64,000 bases of DNA from positions 26,733,001 through 26,797,000 of the forward strand of contig NC_089039.1 in assembly GCF_034140825.1 (NCBI RefSeq). Direction: 5' to 3'. Numbering within the stretch: position 1 is the first letter of the stretch; every line of letters starts with the position of its first letter. The notes under the pieces were generated by a model, which ran no database searches, was not told the origin of the DNA, and was given only the letters and a program-made list of their open reading frames with translations. A program made the position numbers and the translations under genes. Positions 36,691 to 48,426 of this stretch are shown piece after piece. The stretch is from Oryza sativa Japonica Group. Lineage: Eukaryota > Streptophyta > Magnoliopsida > Poales > Poaceae.

Positions 36691-39648
36691 ATGGAACGAT
36701 TAAAAGTGATGAGAAATCTATGTGAAGTTTTGGGTATCGATTTTTGGGAGAAGATGGAAGAGCTCGACATTGATCCTAAAGTGGAAGAGCTCGACAACGA
36801 TTGCGCTGCTTGGTTTACGGGGTGTCATGTAATGGTGGGTTTGGGTAGTTGTGATTTGTGAAGAATGCAATCTAGACATGTCACTTGGACGGCCGTGGAT
36901 AGAGGGAAACACCAGTATCTTTGAAAGAACAGATGGACTTGCTAAATGTTGATGCATTCTTTTTCATGAGTGTAGTTTGCAGCAGCAAGCCAGCGCAAAG
37001 AGGTTGCCTGCTGTAATCCCAGGCTAAACTAACACTAACAGTTGACTGCTGGGTAGTAGGGAGATTATAGTTGTGTGTTTTTTGTATTTTCTTTTCTAGA
37101 TCTTGTTTTGTGTTGTCTGTTTGATTCTTCTTCCTGAACTACTTGTGCCCTTTACAGATTAAGGAGCTAGGGTTGAGGCTCATTGAGCTGCGGTCTGTTA
37201 TGATTGATCAGGAAATCGATTTTGCTAATGTTGTGTGTTTTATCGATGCTGCATCAGAGGATTTGATAACTCAAGAGAAAGCATTATCATCAAGATTCCT
37301 TAACAAGGTAATTCTATATATTTATGACGCTTGTCACATTGATTATCAGTAGCAATGCCATTTAAACGGTGTTCTGAAATGTAGATAAAATGCGAGGTTT
37401 CCCAACTCGAACAACTCAGCGCAAATCGCTTGAAAGAAAAGAATCTGAGGATAAAGACGAAGATAAGAGAACTTCTCAAGTGTACTCATTTGACAGGGAA
37501 TGAAGTAGAAATTGATCTTGAGAAGGAAGGTATGTATTTGAACTTGTATTTGTTTCCACTCTGTTTGGTGCTTCTGTTATTCTGTAAGATAATAAGATCA
37601 GAGCAAGTTTTTTTACCCATGATGAATTGGTATCTCGAGCCTGTAGATCCTTTGTGAGCCAATCTGTTACTGTAACATCCTTGTGGTGTAAAATAGATGA
37701 GTTTGGGATGCCCTGTTTAGTTATTTCACAAATATTTCAAAATCTTAGTACTCCCTCCGGTAAAAAAAGAAGTCGTTTTAGACTTTTCAAAGTCAATGTC
37801 ATACAACTTTAACTACCTTCTAGTTAACATAAGTTAAAAACAGTTACATAAGAATAATATTATGAAAGCCCTTTTATGACACAAACTTGAACATACCATT
37901 TTCATATAACAAAAACATGTTAACTACAAGCATTCCAAACAATTTGTTTTTAGACCAGAGGGAGTAAGTTTTTTAGGAGTTAAGCTGTTAGTAACCACAA
38001 CATCTGGACTAATTTCAGTCCAGAAACTTGTTCTTGAAACATACTCCCTCCTAAAATAAATTTATTTTTTTATTTGTTGCAAATACTGTAGCAAGTCTGT
38101 TTTTCGGGGCTGTTGTACATCCGACACTTTCTTCTCTTACAATCTTAATAAACTTCGGCTGCCTTTTCAAGCCGGCCCGGCGAAAAAATAAGTTTATTTC
38201 TAGCCTAACATATGTCCAATAATAAGTTCATTTCCATCCACCTATCTACCTTTTCTCCATAAAATGAGGAGTTTTACCCCTTTAATACCCTTACTGTGAT
38301 CTACTCACTAATTCTGCTTTCCTCTTAATGCGCTCTCAGTTCTGGAAGAATTAAAGATGCAAAAGGAGATGTTAAAAGTTGAAGTAGAGAGGAGATCGGA
38401 TATTGTTATCAGGGCTGAAATATGGAGAAAATCAGTTGATCAACTTGAGGCCCTACAAAAAGGTAGCAAAAATACAAACAAAATGGAGCTGATGAGGTGT
38501 GAGTTACTAGCAAAGAGGACTGAAGGTAAAACTAGAATCTAAGTTTATTTTCAAGCAAAATATATGTATGTTTAATAAAACTCTGTATGTTTTGGCTATT
38601 AGGTATCAAAAATATCCTGGTAGAAATGGTGCAAACTTGGGAGGAAAAATATGACTCTCCATTTTCTTATGACGGGGTATATTTCCTCTTTAAACTACAA
38701 TATTTTTGTTTAATCATTTTTTTTACAGTAATATCCATTCTCTGTATGTTTACAGGACCATCTCCTCACAATATTAAATGCTGATGCTAAACCTAGTTCA
38801 AGTGAAGCTGAAGGTATGCAAAAACAAAAGGCTGAAGGTATGATTCATCAACATCTAATTGCGTATTGTTGTATTAAACCCCTCACTCTTAAACCGTTCA
38901 AATTATCTCTTGATCAGAAACAGTCTTGAGTTTAGGGAAGATGCACACAGAGCTGATATATGAGTCTCCTACGATTTGTTTTTGTTAACTTGTATTGTCA
39001 AGTAGTAAGCGTTAAGCGAAAACCACTCCAGTTTTGTTTGAATGGGTAAAGTAAAAATGGTTTTAATAATTGAGGGGATTGAATATCCGGTAGTTTTAAG
39101 TTGAGATGTGTCTTTTAAGCACATCGCTTTTATATAACTTCTCTGTTTATTTGAATAGAAAGGAATGAAAAATTTAGCATTCATACTTCAATGTTTGATC
39201 GGGCTCTTGATCGGTAGTTCTAGATATAATTTACTCGTAAACTGAAATTTCTTTTTCAGGCCAAGTACCAGCACAGGATCTCAAGTCACTGCTTACGCCT
39301 CACCCAAAGCTCCGTCGCACGCCAAGGGTGCCTGTGCCACTTGAAGAACATGTCCCTCTTCAGCTACATGTAGTTGCGCCTCTGCTTCTAGTACCACCCG
39401 CTGGTGCACCACCTCCAATGGCCCAAGCAGCCCAAGCAGTTCAGGAGCTGCCTGCTCCACTACCTCTTCCAGATGTACCAGTGCAGGCTGGTTCGCCACC
39501 GACCATGATCAGCCAGTTCAACAGGAGCCGGCAAAGTCTGCTGACTTCTACAATGCTGAAGGCTCTCCAGGTGATGAAGAGACCGGCTCTATCAACGTTT
39601 CAAGTGACAATGATGATAGCGATGACAGTGACTACCTACCTTGAGTGA
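36691..39648 (+). CDS. Shortened MAP65-like protein (microtubule-bundling family), N-terminal half absent
   Basis: Seven exons (36691-36828, 37158-37307, 37385-37529, 38340-38525, 38603-38676, 38756-38813 and 39260-39648) join in frame to 379 aa, all with GT-AG borders. Family blocks of MAP65/ASE1/PRC1 are visible in order: RNLCEVLGIDFWEK (family LC.VLGMDF), the IDAASEDLITQEKALSSRFL block, EVSQLEQLSANRLKE (family VDRLDQLKASRMKE), IVIRAEIWRKS, and TWEEKYDSPFSYDGDHLL (family WEEERGIPFMYDGDRLL). MAP65 proteins are about 580 aa dimers that crosslink antiparallel microtubules. Here the N-terminal coiled-coil dimerisation half is missing, and after the DGDHLL block the usual tail is replaced by a Pro/Leu-rich stretch. 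A second frame of the last exon gives an acidic Asp/Ser-rich ending, so a frame change there is possible. The ATG follows a leader intron acceptor (GCTTGCAG). It could be a decaying paralogue. Confidence 0.78.
37751..37964. mobile_element. Stowaway-like MITE in intron 3 of the MAP65-like gene
   Basis: The left end CTCCCTCCGGTAAAAAAAG and the right end TTTAGACCAGAGGGAG are inverted, with TA on both sides (37749-37750 and 37965-37966). It lies wholly inside intron 37530-38339 and should be removed by splicing. Confidence 0.82.
38045..38266. mobile_element. Interrupted MITE with inserted LINE-tail-like piece
   Basis: A CTCCCTCCTAAAATAAATT start resembles a Stowaway end. In its middle is a piece reading CTTAATAAACTTCGGCTGCC, which resembles the 3' tail of rice LINEs, followed by resumed Stowaway-like sequence (AATAAGTTTATTTC). 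The right inverted end is not clear. It lies in the same intron as the neighbouring MITE. Confidence 0.4.
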
Positions 39649-41988
39649 CGACAGTGATCAGTACCTTCCTTAAACAGACTCGATCCAGTATACATGTAGA
39701 ACTAAAGGTTCTGGTGTACTTTGTTGCCTTTGACGCCAGAACCAAGAAATTCGCAAGTCTGTTTTTTGGGCTTAAGTGCTGATTAGCAACCGATATCGGA
39801 ACCTTGCTTATACATAAGTTTTCTTGGCCACTCAATTTCGATACCATATATATATAGAAGTCCTTCTTGATTGTCGAGACCAACGGCATGTTATCGATGC
39901 ATACATATATTGGTTGTTGGCAAAATTATCCGAGGTGATACTCTTAATCCTCGGTCATACATATTTTATGCTTAGAACAAGATTTGGCTAAAATTTGAAA
40001 AGTTTGATCATTTAATAGTTTAAATTTAAAATGTATAGGTAAATTCGGCATGAAAATACTAACATAATATTATAAAGTTAATAAGATTTTACAAACATAT
40101 TTGAATACAAAATTTATGGTCAGAATTTTAAAAGTTGGACTAAAATTTACTGCAAGTGTTAAATATTTATAACCGGATCTAGTAGTAGGTTGTCTCTATG
40201 GCAAAGAAGAAAAAAAAATAAAATAAAACGCATATGAACTTGATCTTGTTTCACGTCATTTGTTTAAACGAGTAAGCGCATGGATAGATGGTGTGTAGAC
40301 ATGACAAAAAAGATGATGCCGGAACGAGTACGCACTACGTAAACTAGATGATGCGTAGGAAAAACGATAATGCCAATCGCACCACTCAAAAACCACGTGC
40401 AATTTTAGAGTACCAATATTATTTGGATGAAATTAGTTATAGAGGAATAATCGTATTTGTATTTATAGAAAATTTCAAAGATATTAGCAGTACACTCAAA
40501 TAACCCTATTTAATGTTGTTTGTAATGATAGAAATTCACTCTTAATCCATCACTTCATGCACAAATTTAATGTGGATGATTTGCTATTTCATAGTATATT
40601 CAATAAACATCATGTATGGAATAAAAGGAAGGTTGAATCATATGGCGATGGTAAGATGGGAGGGTAGAATTGGATGAGCCCACTTTATTATAAAACAATC
40701 CTTTTTTATAAGATTTGAATGATAGAAATAAAATTATTTTGGGACAGAGGTATTAGTTAAAATCAAGGGGAAAAAACTTTCACATATTTACCCAATTCTC
40801 CGTTTGATTTGTAGGAATTACATGGCACTTTTGGAAGATTCCAAACCTATAAGAAAATTTTCTATGAAGACATGTGAAATAAAAGATTTAATCTTATCTC
40901 TCAATTTTTTATGGAATGAACAATCCTATGGAGATTTTAGATGAAAGTTAGCAAGAGCTCCAACCTCTTCAAAATTTCCTTTACAAATCTATCTCCCATC
41001 TGATTCATGTGTTTTTCATGCGGTCCAATCAAACCATCTTTTCTTGTATTGCATTCCCCTATCAAAATTATGTGTTTGTTTCTAAATGATCATCCATGTA
41101 TTACAATCCTCTATTTTTCACTTATATTTCTATTAAAATTTTATGTTTTTCTATTCCTATGTTCAATCCTATGTATTCCTATTTGTATTTGTCCTATAGT
41201 GGCGGCAACGGCACCAAGGGTCTTAGGAGGCGCTGGCAGTGATGGTGGTGGTAACGGTGGTGTCAGGTGGCCAGCTCGGTGATGGCATTGGCTGGTCAGC
41301 TCGATGGTGCACTAGGAGCGACGCCGGGTACAGCAGCCACGCCAACGACAGTTGTGGAGGTCGACATGGTGGCGGTGGCTCTTGAGTGAGATAAGCTATA
41401 ACGGCTTGGTGGAGGTCACGATTTGCGCAATGACAACTTGGTGGCAATGGTCTTTCGGGGAGATAACCTTTGGCAGCTCGACGGAGGTGGGCATTTGCGG
41501 CAACAACGACGGTGGGACAACAGCAGCCTGGTTTGCGTTGCAGGAAGATGGCCGGCCGTTGTGCTTTGTAGCGATGAAAATGTAGCAGCGATGACTTTTG
41601 GCGATATAAGCTACGGCAGCTCAACAGAGACAGTGCTCTATGACGTTGACGCTATGATGCCATGGTTCGGGCAACGTAAGACCAATGTTTAGCGATGATA
41701 GGCGGATGAAAGGATTAGTTCCGTCCCTTCCTCCACTTATGATTGAGAGCATAAGCTTTCGGGGTGGCTGCAACGACAATGACAGAGTGAGGCGGTGAAA
41801 GTGCGGGCTCTAGTTTCGCATTGCTCTGAAGTTTGAAGTGTTGGGGAAAAGCTGAAAGCTCAGCCTTCTAGTATTTTCTTTTTAGTTGTTTGTTTTTTTT
41901 TTATATCTCAGTTATGAGATTTGGAGTGTATACGCTTGTATAACTTTGATTTTGTATATCTGCTAGTGGATATAGATACTGGATTTCT
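39649..41988. other. Gene-poor AT-rich region
   Basis: No coding region can be supported. At 40800-41200 the sequence resembles dispersed rice repeats (many CCTAT/TTCCTA blocks). At 41380-41660 three degenerate copies of a GAGATAAGCTA...GGCAGCTCGACGGAGGT type unit of about 85-110 bp follow one another. Open frames here have simple-repeat composition. Confidence 0.5.
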
Positions 41989-41998
41989 ATACATTATA

Positions 41999-42725
41999 AG
42001 GTTTTTTATTGTCCTTGAGGTTGTGCAGTATCAAATCCTGATCGTTGATCTGGCATCATCCAACGGTCAGAAATCGTCCGCACCTCATGGTACCGCACCT
42101 CCTCATTGAAGTGGTACCATGGGTGGGAGGGTATTTCTGTCCTTTCCTGTTTCACGAGAGGAAAAAAATCGTCGGGTAAGCATCGGCGCCTGGACCGGCG
42201 CTCGAGGGGGACGGCGGCGGGCGGACGGACGTGCGGCGGCGGCGACTGGACGCGCGCTCGAGGGGGACGGCGGTGGGCGGACAGACGCATGGCGGTGGCG
42301 ACGGCTGGGGGGGGCTGGACGCGACAGGCTCGAGGGGGCTGGCGGCGGGCGGACGGACGCGTGGCGGCGGCGGCGGCTGGACGTGCGGCGGCTGAAGGGG
42401 GCTAGATGCGGCGGGCTCGAGGGGGACGGCGGCAGGCAGACTGACGCGCGGCGGCGGCGGCCGGCTACGTCAGCCTCGATTGGCGACGATGACGGCGGCG
42501 GCCGGCTGGATGGGCGACGGTGGCGGCCGGCTGGATGCACGACGGCGGCGGCGGCGGCCTCGATTGGCGACGAGCTGGATGCGCGGGCTCGATGCGTGAC
42601 GTCCCTGCCGGCACGAACGACGAAGAGAGGACACATGTTTTTTTTGTCTGATCATACCCTGCTAAATCAACGGCTAGATTAGATTGATACCTCATGGTAC
42701 CTCCTCAAGGATGGAAAAGATGCTC
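41999..42725. mobile_element. Small Pack-MULE-like element with GC-rich cargo and 10-bp target duplication
   Basis: A direct repeat ATACATTATA flanks the unit on both sides (41989-41998 and 42726-42735). The ends are inverted repeats of roughly 65 bp sharing TCCTTGAGG and GTATCAA blocks. The 9-10 bp duplication and long inverted ends fit the Mutator superfamily. The interior (about 42150-42620) is strongly GC-rich and made of degenerate units of roughly 55-75 bp (CTCGAGGGGGACGGCGGCGG core). The open frames on both strands follow from that repetition and are not convincing genes. MULEs in rice often pick up GC-rich gene pieces; the source here was not recognised. Confidence 0.75.
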
Positions 42726-42783
42726 ATACATTATATAAAAAAAATTCAATCCTGCATTTCATTGGAGCTAGATGGATGAGACT

Positions 42784-43290
42784 TAGGGATGACAATTTTA
42801 CCCATGGGTCCGGGTATTCGTGGATACCCGACCCGATGGGCACGGGTGTGGGTGTGACTTTTTACCCATGGGCACGCCTGCCGAGACCCGAAGACGTTAG
42901 GGGCAATAGGCGGGTTTTATTTTTTACCCGTGGGTAACCCATGCCCGACCCGATACATATGTATTAGCTAATTTTGACTCATTTCTTAATTCTTATACCA
43001 TTTCTCTCGGTTCATTTGTGATGCTAATTGATACTAAGTTGTGATGTCATTCAAATTATTGTTGATAACCAATAATTTGGTAAATTATTGATTTTATTTC
43101 TCTTTGTTAAATTATATATTTTTCAAGTTATTATTCATGTGAGATCCATTGGGTACCCGCCGGGCATGGGTACGGACATGGAGTTTTGCCCGCTAACTCT
43201 AGTGGGTAGGGTTTGGGCGGGCAATGTCGGGCATCGGGTCGGGCATGGTTTTGCTCTACCCATGCCCAACCTGACCCATTGCCATCCCTA
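42784..43290. mobile_element. hAT-type MITE, copy A
   Basis: It starts TAGGGATGACAAT and ends ATTGCCATCCCTA. The flanks GATGAGAC (42775-42782) and GATGAGAT (43291-43298) agree at 7 of 8 positions, the hAT duplication length, with one extra T at the left. Both ends carry repeated CCATGGGTACCC-type arms that could fold back. It has no coding capacity and is a close relative of the element at 62343-62866. Confidence 0.82.
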
Positions 43291-43299
43291 GATGAGATG

Positions 43300-44480
43300 T
43301 AAGGGCCGTTTTAATTGACTACCCTACTAAAATTTGCCATATCGAAACTTTGATGGACCATATTAAATCAAACCAATTTTAGCCTCACAGGATCTAAAGA
43401 TTGAGGATGTTTTGTTACTGAACCAATTTCACGCACGTAAAACGCAACGGCTAATTAGTATATAATTGACTAAGTAATAACTAAGAAAACTTGAAAAACA
43501 GATTAATATGATTTTTAAAGCATATTCCTATATAGTTTCTTTTTTCAAAAAACACACTATTTAGTCGTTTGGGAAGTGTGCGCACAAAAGATGAGTTAGT
43601 GGAAGTTGGCAAAAGGAGAGTATAGAACTCAGCCTAAACTTTGCAATAACGCATTAGCGCTAGTCTGCTGGATGGCAAAAACATATGATATCTGCAAACT
43701 CATAAGCATTTTAAGTGGGTTAATTGGATCCATGTCATTGCAAATACGTTGATTCAGATAAATGCTATTACAATTTATCTGTTGGTATCCATGCTCTTCG
43801 AATTTGCACAAAATTAAAACCATACCATCATTGTCATGCTTTTCATTATCGTATAGATCAAAATACACCTAAACATAGTGTCAGTTCTATCTTCTTGCTC
43901 CATCCTCCCCTCTTCTCTCTGCCTACGAGGTCTGTATCTTCGAGTTGACCCTCGTCGCGTGTTGTTGCGTGCTGCCGCCATGTCGTCCCCCTGCCTATCC
44001 TTCCCTCGTTCGCCGAAACCTTCTCCCCCATCCTCCTCACCCCTGCGGCCACGCCGCCGCGCCGGTGTCAGTGGCAGTAGGTCAGTCCGTACGACTCCGA
44101 CGGCGGTGGCTCCCTGATGGTGGTCATCTTGCGCATAGGGCAGCTCTAGCATCGAGGCAATGGAGATGGCCAGCTAGTAGAAGGGGAAGGAGAGAAAGAG
44201 AGGAGGAGGAGAAGAAATTGGGAAAGAAGCTGGAAAACATTATGGTTTTAATTTTGCTCGTTGACATTATGCATACAAATAGACGAATAGCAGTGACACT
44301 TATTTGGTATCTTATGGTACATCCTCAACACTGTAAAATTACTCATATATGATCACTTCTTTCTATCCAACCTTGCTTACTTGCTCCAACAGTCCAACTT
44401 CAACAAATACTGAAGAGCTGAAACAAATTTTGCAGAGCAACCTGAGCTCTTCAGTTAGCATGATATCACCACAAACGTAA
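43300..44480. repeat. Mixed dispersed repeats, no supported gene
   Basis: At 43440-43620 the sequence matches a pattern frequent in rice intergenic DNA (GGCTAATTAGTATATAATT, then CACACTATTTAG and GTGTGCGC). Near 44290-44350 lies a solitary copy of an inverted-repeat end like that of the element at 41999-42725 (ATCTTATGGTACATCCTCAA), with no matching left end found. The GC-rich stretch 43900-44200 has open frames on both strands that I cannot connect to a protein family. Confidence 0.45.
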
Positions 44481-44818
44481 AGTTCTCACAAAAAAAATAC
44501 TGTTCACTCACACACATGTATACCCTCCGTTACAAAAGAAATGCAGCCAGGAATGCACATATAGATATAGTTGTTCAGCAATTAGTAAGACAAATTTCAA
44601 ATTATTACACATTACAGAAAACAAATAAGAACCGAGTTCACACTTCACACACTGCTGAACACGAGGTTCAGCAAATACATTATTCGAGTAAAAGAGATTA
44701 CAAATTAAATTTTTCACCGGGCCACTTACTCTAAATAAAATTAAGTGAACATGATAAATTATTGCTGCCATCGGTTGGCCTAATGGCTAATGCTGATTAT
44801 AACTACTACATGGGTGAA

Positions 44819-46501
44819 TCAACCTAGAACTATTTGGAGATGATCCGTTGAGCAAGAGACCGCATCCATGATCTGCTTCTCCATGGTTTCTTTCTCCTTG
44901 TCATTCCACGAATTCTCCTGCAACCTCGGCATCTCCCAGTCCCAATTTCCCTTGTACTTCAGATCCCCTCCCTTGAAAATGGAGACATGGCGCAGCGCGG
45001 TGCACGCTCCGACGACGAGCTTCACAAAGTATACCTGACTCACTGTCCCTCCAAAGCCAGCCATGGCGAACTCCTCCAAGCGATAGTTGTGCAGAGGAAC
45101 GGTGGGATGATGCCATGAGAACTCGCCGCCGGTGGGCTTCTTCGCGTCGCGCGGGGCGATGTGAATGTGAAGGGTCTTGAGCGAAGGCGCCGCGTCGAGG
45201 AGGATGCGAGGCCACGACGCGTCCCAGGAGGAAGGCACGTCGGCGACCAGCAGCCGCCTCAAGCTGCGCAGCAACGGCGGCGACGGCGAGCAAGACGACG
45301 GCACGATCCATCTCTCCGGTCCGGTGAACCGGACGATCAGGTCGGTGATGTCCAGGGTGTAGTGGAAGAATCTGTCGAGCGTCAGGTCGGGTTCGAGCCA
45401 ACGGCTGAACTTGCGGGCCAAGCCGTAGAGGCAGGCGAGGTGCCATTGCCGGAGGCAGGGGAAGGAGGAGGAGGAGGTGCGGCGGTCGAACAGCACCTGG
45501 GTGCCCATGGAGGCTAGGTTCTGGAGTCTCGGAAGAGACCGCAGCTTCACCGAAATGATATCGCAGGCATCGACGACGAGCTCCCTGATCTCCGATATGG
45601 GAGCGTCCACCACCAAGGACTTCCTCCGGTCGAGGAAGCATGATTCGAGGTGCAGCACTTGCAGCTGCGGGCACGAGGTGAAGACGCCCTCGTAGGCTTC
45701 CGCCGGCGTCGAGGCCGCCATGCCGTGCAAGACGAGCTTGGTGACGCCGCCGTACTCGTGCAGCGGCGGGAGCACGCAGCCGCCGAGCGTGAGGGTTCGC
45801 AGGCGTGACGCGCGGGGATCCTTGCAGAGGCCATGGCTAGGGAATTCGTGGGTGGGAGGTTGGCGCCAGTACATTGGCTTCCCGACGGCCTCGAGCTCCT
45901 CGACGCCCCAATCGTCTATGGCCTTGGAGATCAACCGGTTGATGCCAGCGGTGTTGTGCGTGCCGAAGAACTCGAGCCTCAGCCTACTGACCTTCCGCCG
46001 GCTAGGTCGGCCGTCGTCGGCGTCGATGAAGCTCTCGACGGAGCGGACCAAGGCGCGCGCGGCTCGCCGCTCGTGCCTCCGGATGGCGGGCATCAGGCTA
46101 TTGGGGATGGCGTGCCGGTACGCTATCCAGTTCATCACGCCGCGGTGGCGGAGGATGCACCGGTGGTAGCGCGGCGGGAGTATGTCGCTGACCCTGAAAT
46201 CGAGGGCGTCGAGCTCGTGGGGCAGATTCGTCCAGCGCCTGGAGAGCATGCCGGTGGCGAGCGCCGCGCGGGTGTCGAGGCGGCGGAGGACGAGGAGGAG
46301 CAGGTCGTCGGGGAGTGCGCTGAGGCGGTCGTCGCCGCAGGCCTCCCGCGGCCGCCGGCCTCTCGGTCTCAAGCTCATCCTGGCCATGGTAGATCTACCT
46401 CCTATTGCTGGGGGGATCAAGCAACCAGTAGAGATGGCCTTGCGGCTGCGGTGGCGATTAAATAGAGGCGTCCGCATCGACCTCCTCGGGTTCGGATTCA
46501 C
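44819..46501 (-). CDS. F-box/LRR (FBD-type) protein
   Basis: This is an intronless gene. The longest frame gives 560 aa; the second Met (MARMSLRPRGRRPREACG, codon starting at 46387) gives about 522 aa and is the more usual type of start, 12 residues before the F-box. The F-box reads DRLSALPDDLLLLVLRRLDT followed by ATGMLSRRWTNLPHELDAL. The middle holds irregular leucine-rich repeats (LRTLTLGGC, LVLHGMA, LQVLHLESC, IRELVVDACD). The end resembles the FBD region (YRLEEFAMAGFGG, LVVGACTALRHVSIF). F-box proteins join SKP1-cullin ubiquitin ligases and choose substrates through the repeats. The substrate cannot be told; this is a huge, fast-changing family in rice. The DNA is GC-rich, unlike its AT-rich surroundings, which is usual for intronless grass genes. 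Confidence 0.92.
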   Translation of the reverse strand: MNPNPRRSMRTPLFNRHRSRKAISTGCLIPPAIGGRSTMARMSLRPRGRRPREACGDDRLSALPDDLLLLVLRRLDTRAALATGMLSRRWTNLPHELDALDFRVSDILPPRYHRCILRHRGVMNWIAYRHAIPNSLMPAIRRHERRAARALVRSVESFIDADDGRPSRRKVSRLRLEFFGTHNTAGINRLISKAIDDWGVEELEAVGKPMYWRQPPTHEFPSHGLCKDPRASRLRTLTLGGCVLPPLHEYGGVTKLVLHGMAASTPAEAYEGVFTSCPQLQVLHLESCFLDRRKSLVVDAPISEIRELVVDACDIISVKLRSLPRLQNLASMGTQVLFDRRTSSSSFPCLRQWHLACLYGLARKFSRWLEPDLTLDRFFHYTLDITDLIVRFTGPERWIVPSSCSPSPPLLRSLRRLLVADVPSSWDASWPRILLDAAPSLKTLHIHIAPRDAKKPTGGEFSWHHPTVPLHNYRLEEFAMAGFGGTVSQVYFVKLVVGACTALRHVSIFKGGDLKYKGNWDWEMPRLQENSWNDKEKETMEKQIMDAVSCSTDHLQIVLG

Positions 46502-47171
46502 GATGCCCGCCGCCGGAGGAATTCGAGTCGGATTGGCAGAGGAATTAAAAGGCTAGGGAAATTTGTGAATCAGGAAACTTCAATCCTATCGCCGGCGAGC
46601 ATAGGATTGGGGAATTGGGGGTTGGGTTTTCAGGCGGTATAATTAAAAGGGATAAACTTTTGACGCGATTAAAAGGGATAACTGAATTCATGCCGTTGTA
46701 AATATGGGCATGTTTAGTTTCACATAAAAGTTTTACGCTCTATCATATCGAACGTTTGAACAATGCATAAAGTAATAAATATAGGTTAAATTAGTTTTTT
46801 ATTAGTGCCCAAACACCCTATGTAACACCATACATAATACCCAATATGATACGCCAAAACTTTACACCCCTAGATATAAACACTCTCTGTATCGATTTAG
46901 ACAAGAAACACACAAGTTTTACATACACGCCAACTAATAAATATTTTTAAAAAATTAGACATGTACTTTATTACACATATTCGTGAAATTTTATGGTCAA
47001 ATTCATTATATTTTAGTTGTAAAAAGACAAAAATTCTGACGTACTTTTCACTCTTAAAACTTAGAATTTTCTTTTTTTTTGTTACAGCTAGAATATAATG
47101 GATTTGAATTAAGATTTGTAGATATATGTAATACTATTCAGAGTACTAAAATTTTATATGATATTTGTTAG
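46502..47171. other. Intergenic, upstream of F-box gene
   Basis: This AT-rich stretch includes the promoter of the minus-strand F-box gene and, at about 46706-46830, a piece of a dispersed repeat (CATGTTTAGTTTCAC to AGTGCCCAAACACCC) of a type frequent in rice. No coding region is seen. Confidence 0.5.
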
Positions 47172-48420
47172 TACCCCGTGATTCAAGATAAGAAGGAGAT
47201 CGACTGAATAGAGATATCACCGCGTCCATCGATTGGTCGATCGGTTGTTGCTGGCCATGGCGTCGTCGCGGATGGAGGAGGACGCTGCTAAAGGTCATCG
47301 TCCTCGGTGACAGTGGGTCAGCGCACGCTACGCTAGTCCTGGTTTATCTTAGCCTGATTCTCATAGCTCTAGCTCTACTTCATGGTGCTTGTTTAATTTC
47401 GCCCTTAGCGATTCCTGAATTGGATTGGTCGTTTGGTTTTGGTGTTTGCAGGGTGGGGAAGAGCTGATGAACTAGTATCCTCTTCATCTTTTTTTTCACA
47501 AACACGCAAAAAAAAATACATGTCAATATATTAGAAGAAAAGAGAGTTTATTTACACACTGCAATCAGACAGATCGGCTTATGCCAAGGAAAAAAGACAA
47601 ATCAGAAAAACCAAAGAAAAGGAAGAGAGAAACGACTGCTAGACGCAACTCCAATTAGCAGGAGGGGGCAAGGCCACACTACCCTTCTAAAAAAACCCCA
47701 AAAAAAAGTGACACCAGCTAACGACCAGAGATGGCCCTCAGAAAATATGGACTCTAAGACCACAGAGACCGAAGAGAGAACAAAGTCGAAAACCCTAGTA
47801 TCCTATTCACATCCATAGCATCAACCTTTGTGTCAGACTGATAGTTTGTTGCGTAGAGATCTTTAGATATCCTAGTGCAATCTTTCAGCATATAAGGTCT
47901 ATTTGTTTTGGAGAAATTTCAAAGGATTTGGATGGATTTGGATTCCTAAGAATTAATTCTTATGAATGCCAAATGTAGATATAGAAAAACCAAAGAGAAT
48001 TTTCCTTTTCTACAAGTTGTAGAGAGAAAGCACAGGAAATTTTCCATCCACTCAAAACCTTATGGAAAAATTCCTATGGATTGAGTTGTGCATGCATTCT
48101 CATTCCTCCATTTTTCCTATTTCCATGTGTTAAAATTCCTCCAAAAACAAATAGACTCTTATCTTCCTTTTTTTTTACAATTAGAAACTTGCATTCACTT
48201 AAGTAACCATAATTTCTTTCAGAAAAAAGAGAAAATTTTTAAGCAGAAACAATCTTCAGGACACCAAAAAGAAAGATCATTGCTTGGATTTTCTTCCACT
48301 CTTGATTAGATAGTGAACACGAAGTTTAGCCAGCAGTACAAGGCAACGATTTCGTCGGCAAGGCTTGTGAGCTTGTCACCTTGCAGGTCAGGCTCGAAAC
48401 GGAAATCTTCTGAGAAAACA
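47172..48420 (+). pseudogene. Broken 5' copy of the neighbouring Rab7 gene
   Basis: This matches 49550-50230, the first three exons and flanking DNA of the intact Rab7 gene. Exon 1 copy: ATG at 47257, MASSR then frame loss through small insertions. Exon 2 copy near 47452: GTGGGGAAG followed by a deletion of the ACGTCC codons. Exon 3 copy near 48309: KFSQQYKA-type sequence with several small deletions before CTTGTCACCTTGCAG. Exons 4-7 are absent. A MITE-like element (47894-48160) interrupts the stretch matching intron 2. The matching upstream sequence shows a local tandem duplication of genomic DNA, not a retrocopy. Confidence 0.88.
47894..48160. mobile_element. Inverted-repeat element in the Rab7 pseudogene
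   Basis: The ends AAGGTCTATTTGTTTT and AAACAAATAGACTCTT are inverted, and the interior has further mirrored GGAATTTT/AAAATTCC blocks. A clean target duplication was not found. It has no coding capacity. It separates the pseudo-exons and is absent from the intact gene, so it came in after the duplication. Confidence 0.7.
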
Positions 48421-48426
48421 AACACC

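Noticed and set aside
42103-42682. 177-187-codon frames in the GC-rich block
   Set aside because: They arise from degenerate CGG-type tandem units and are open on both strands, so they are not evidence of a gene.
45161-46556. Several long frames on the plus strand opposite the F-box gene
   Set aside because: High GC at third codon positions of the F-box gene leaves the opposite strand open. The products are Arg/Gly-rich with no recognisable domain.
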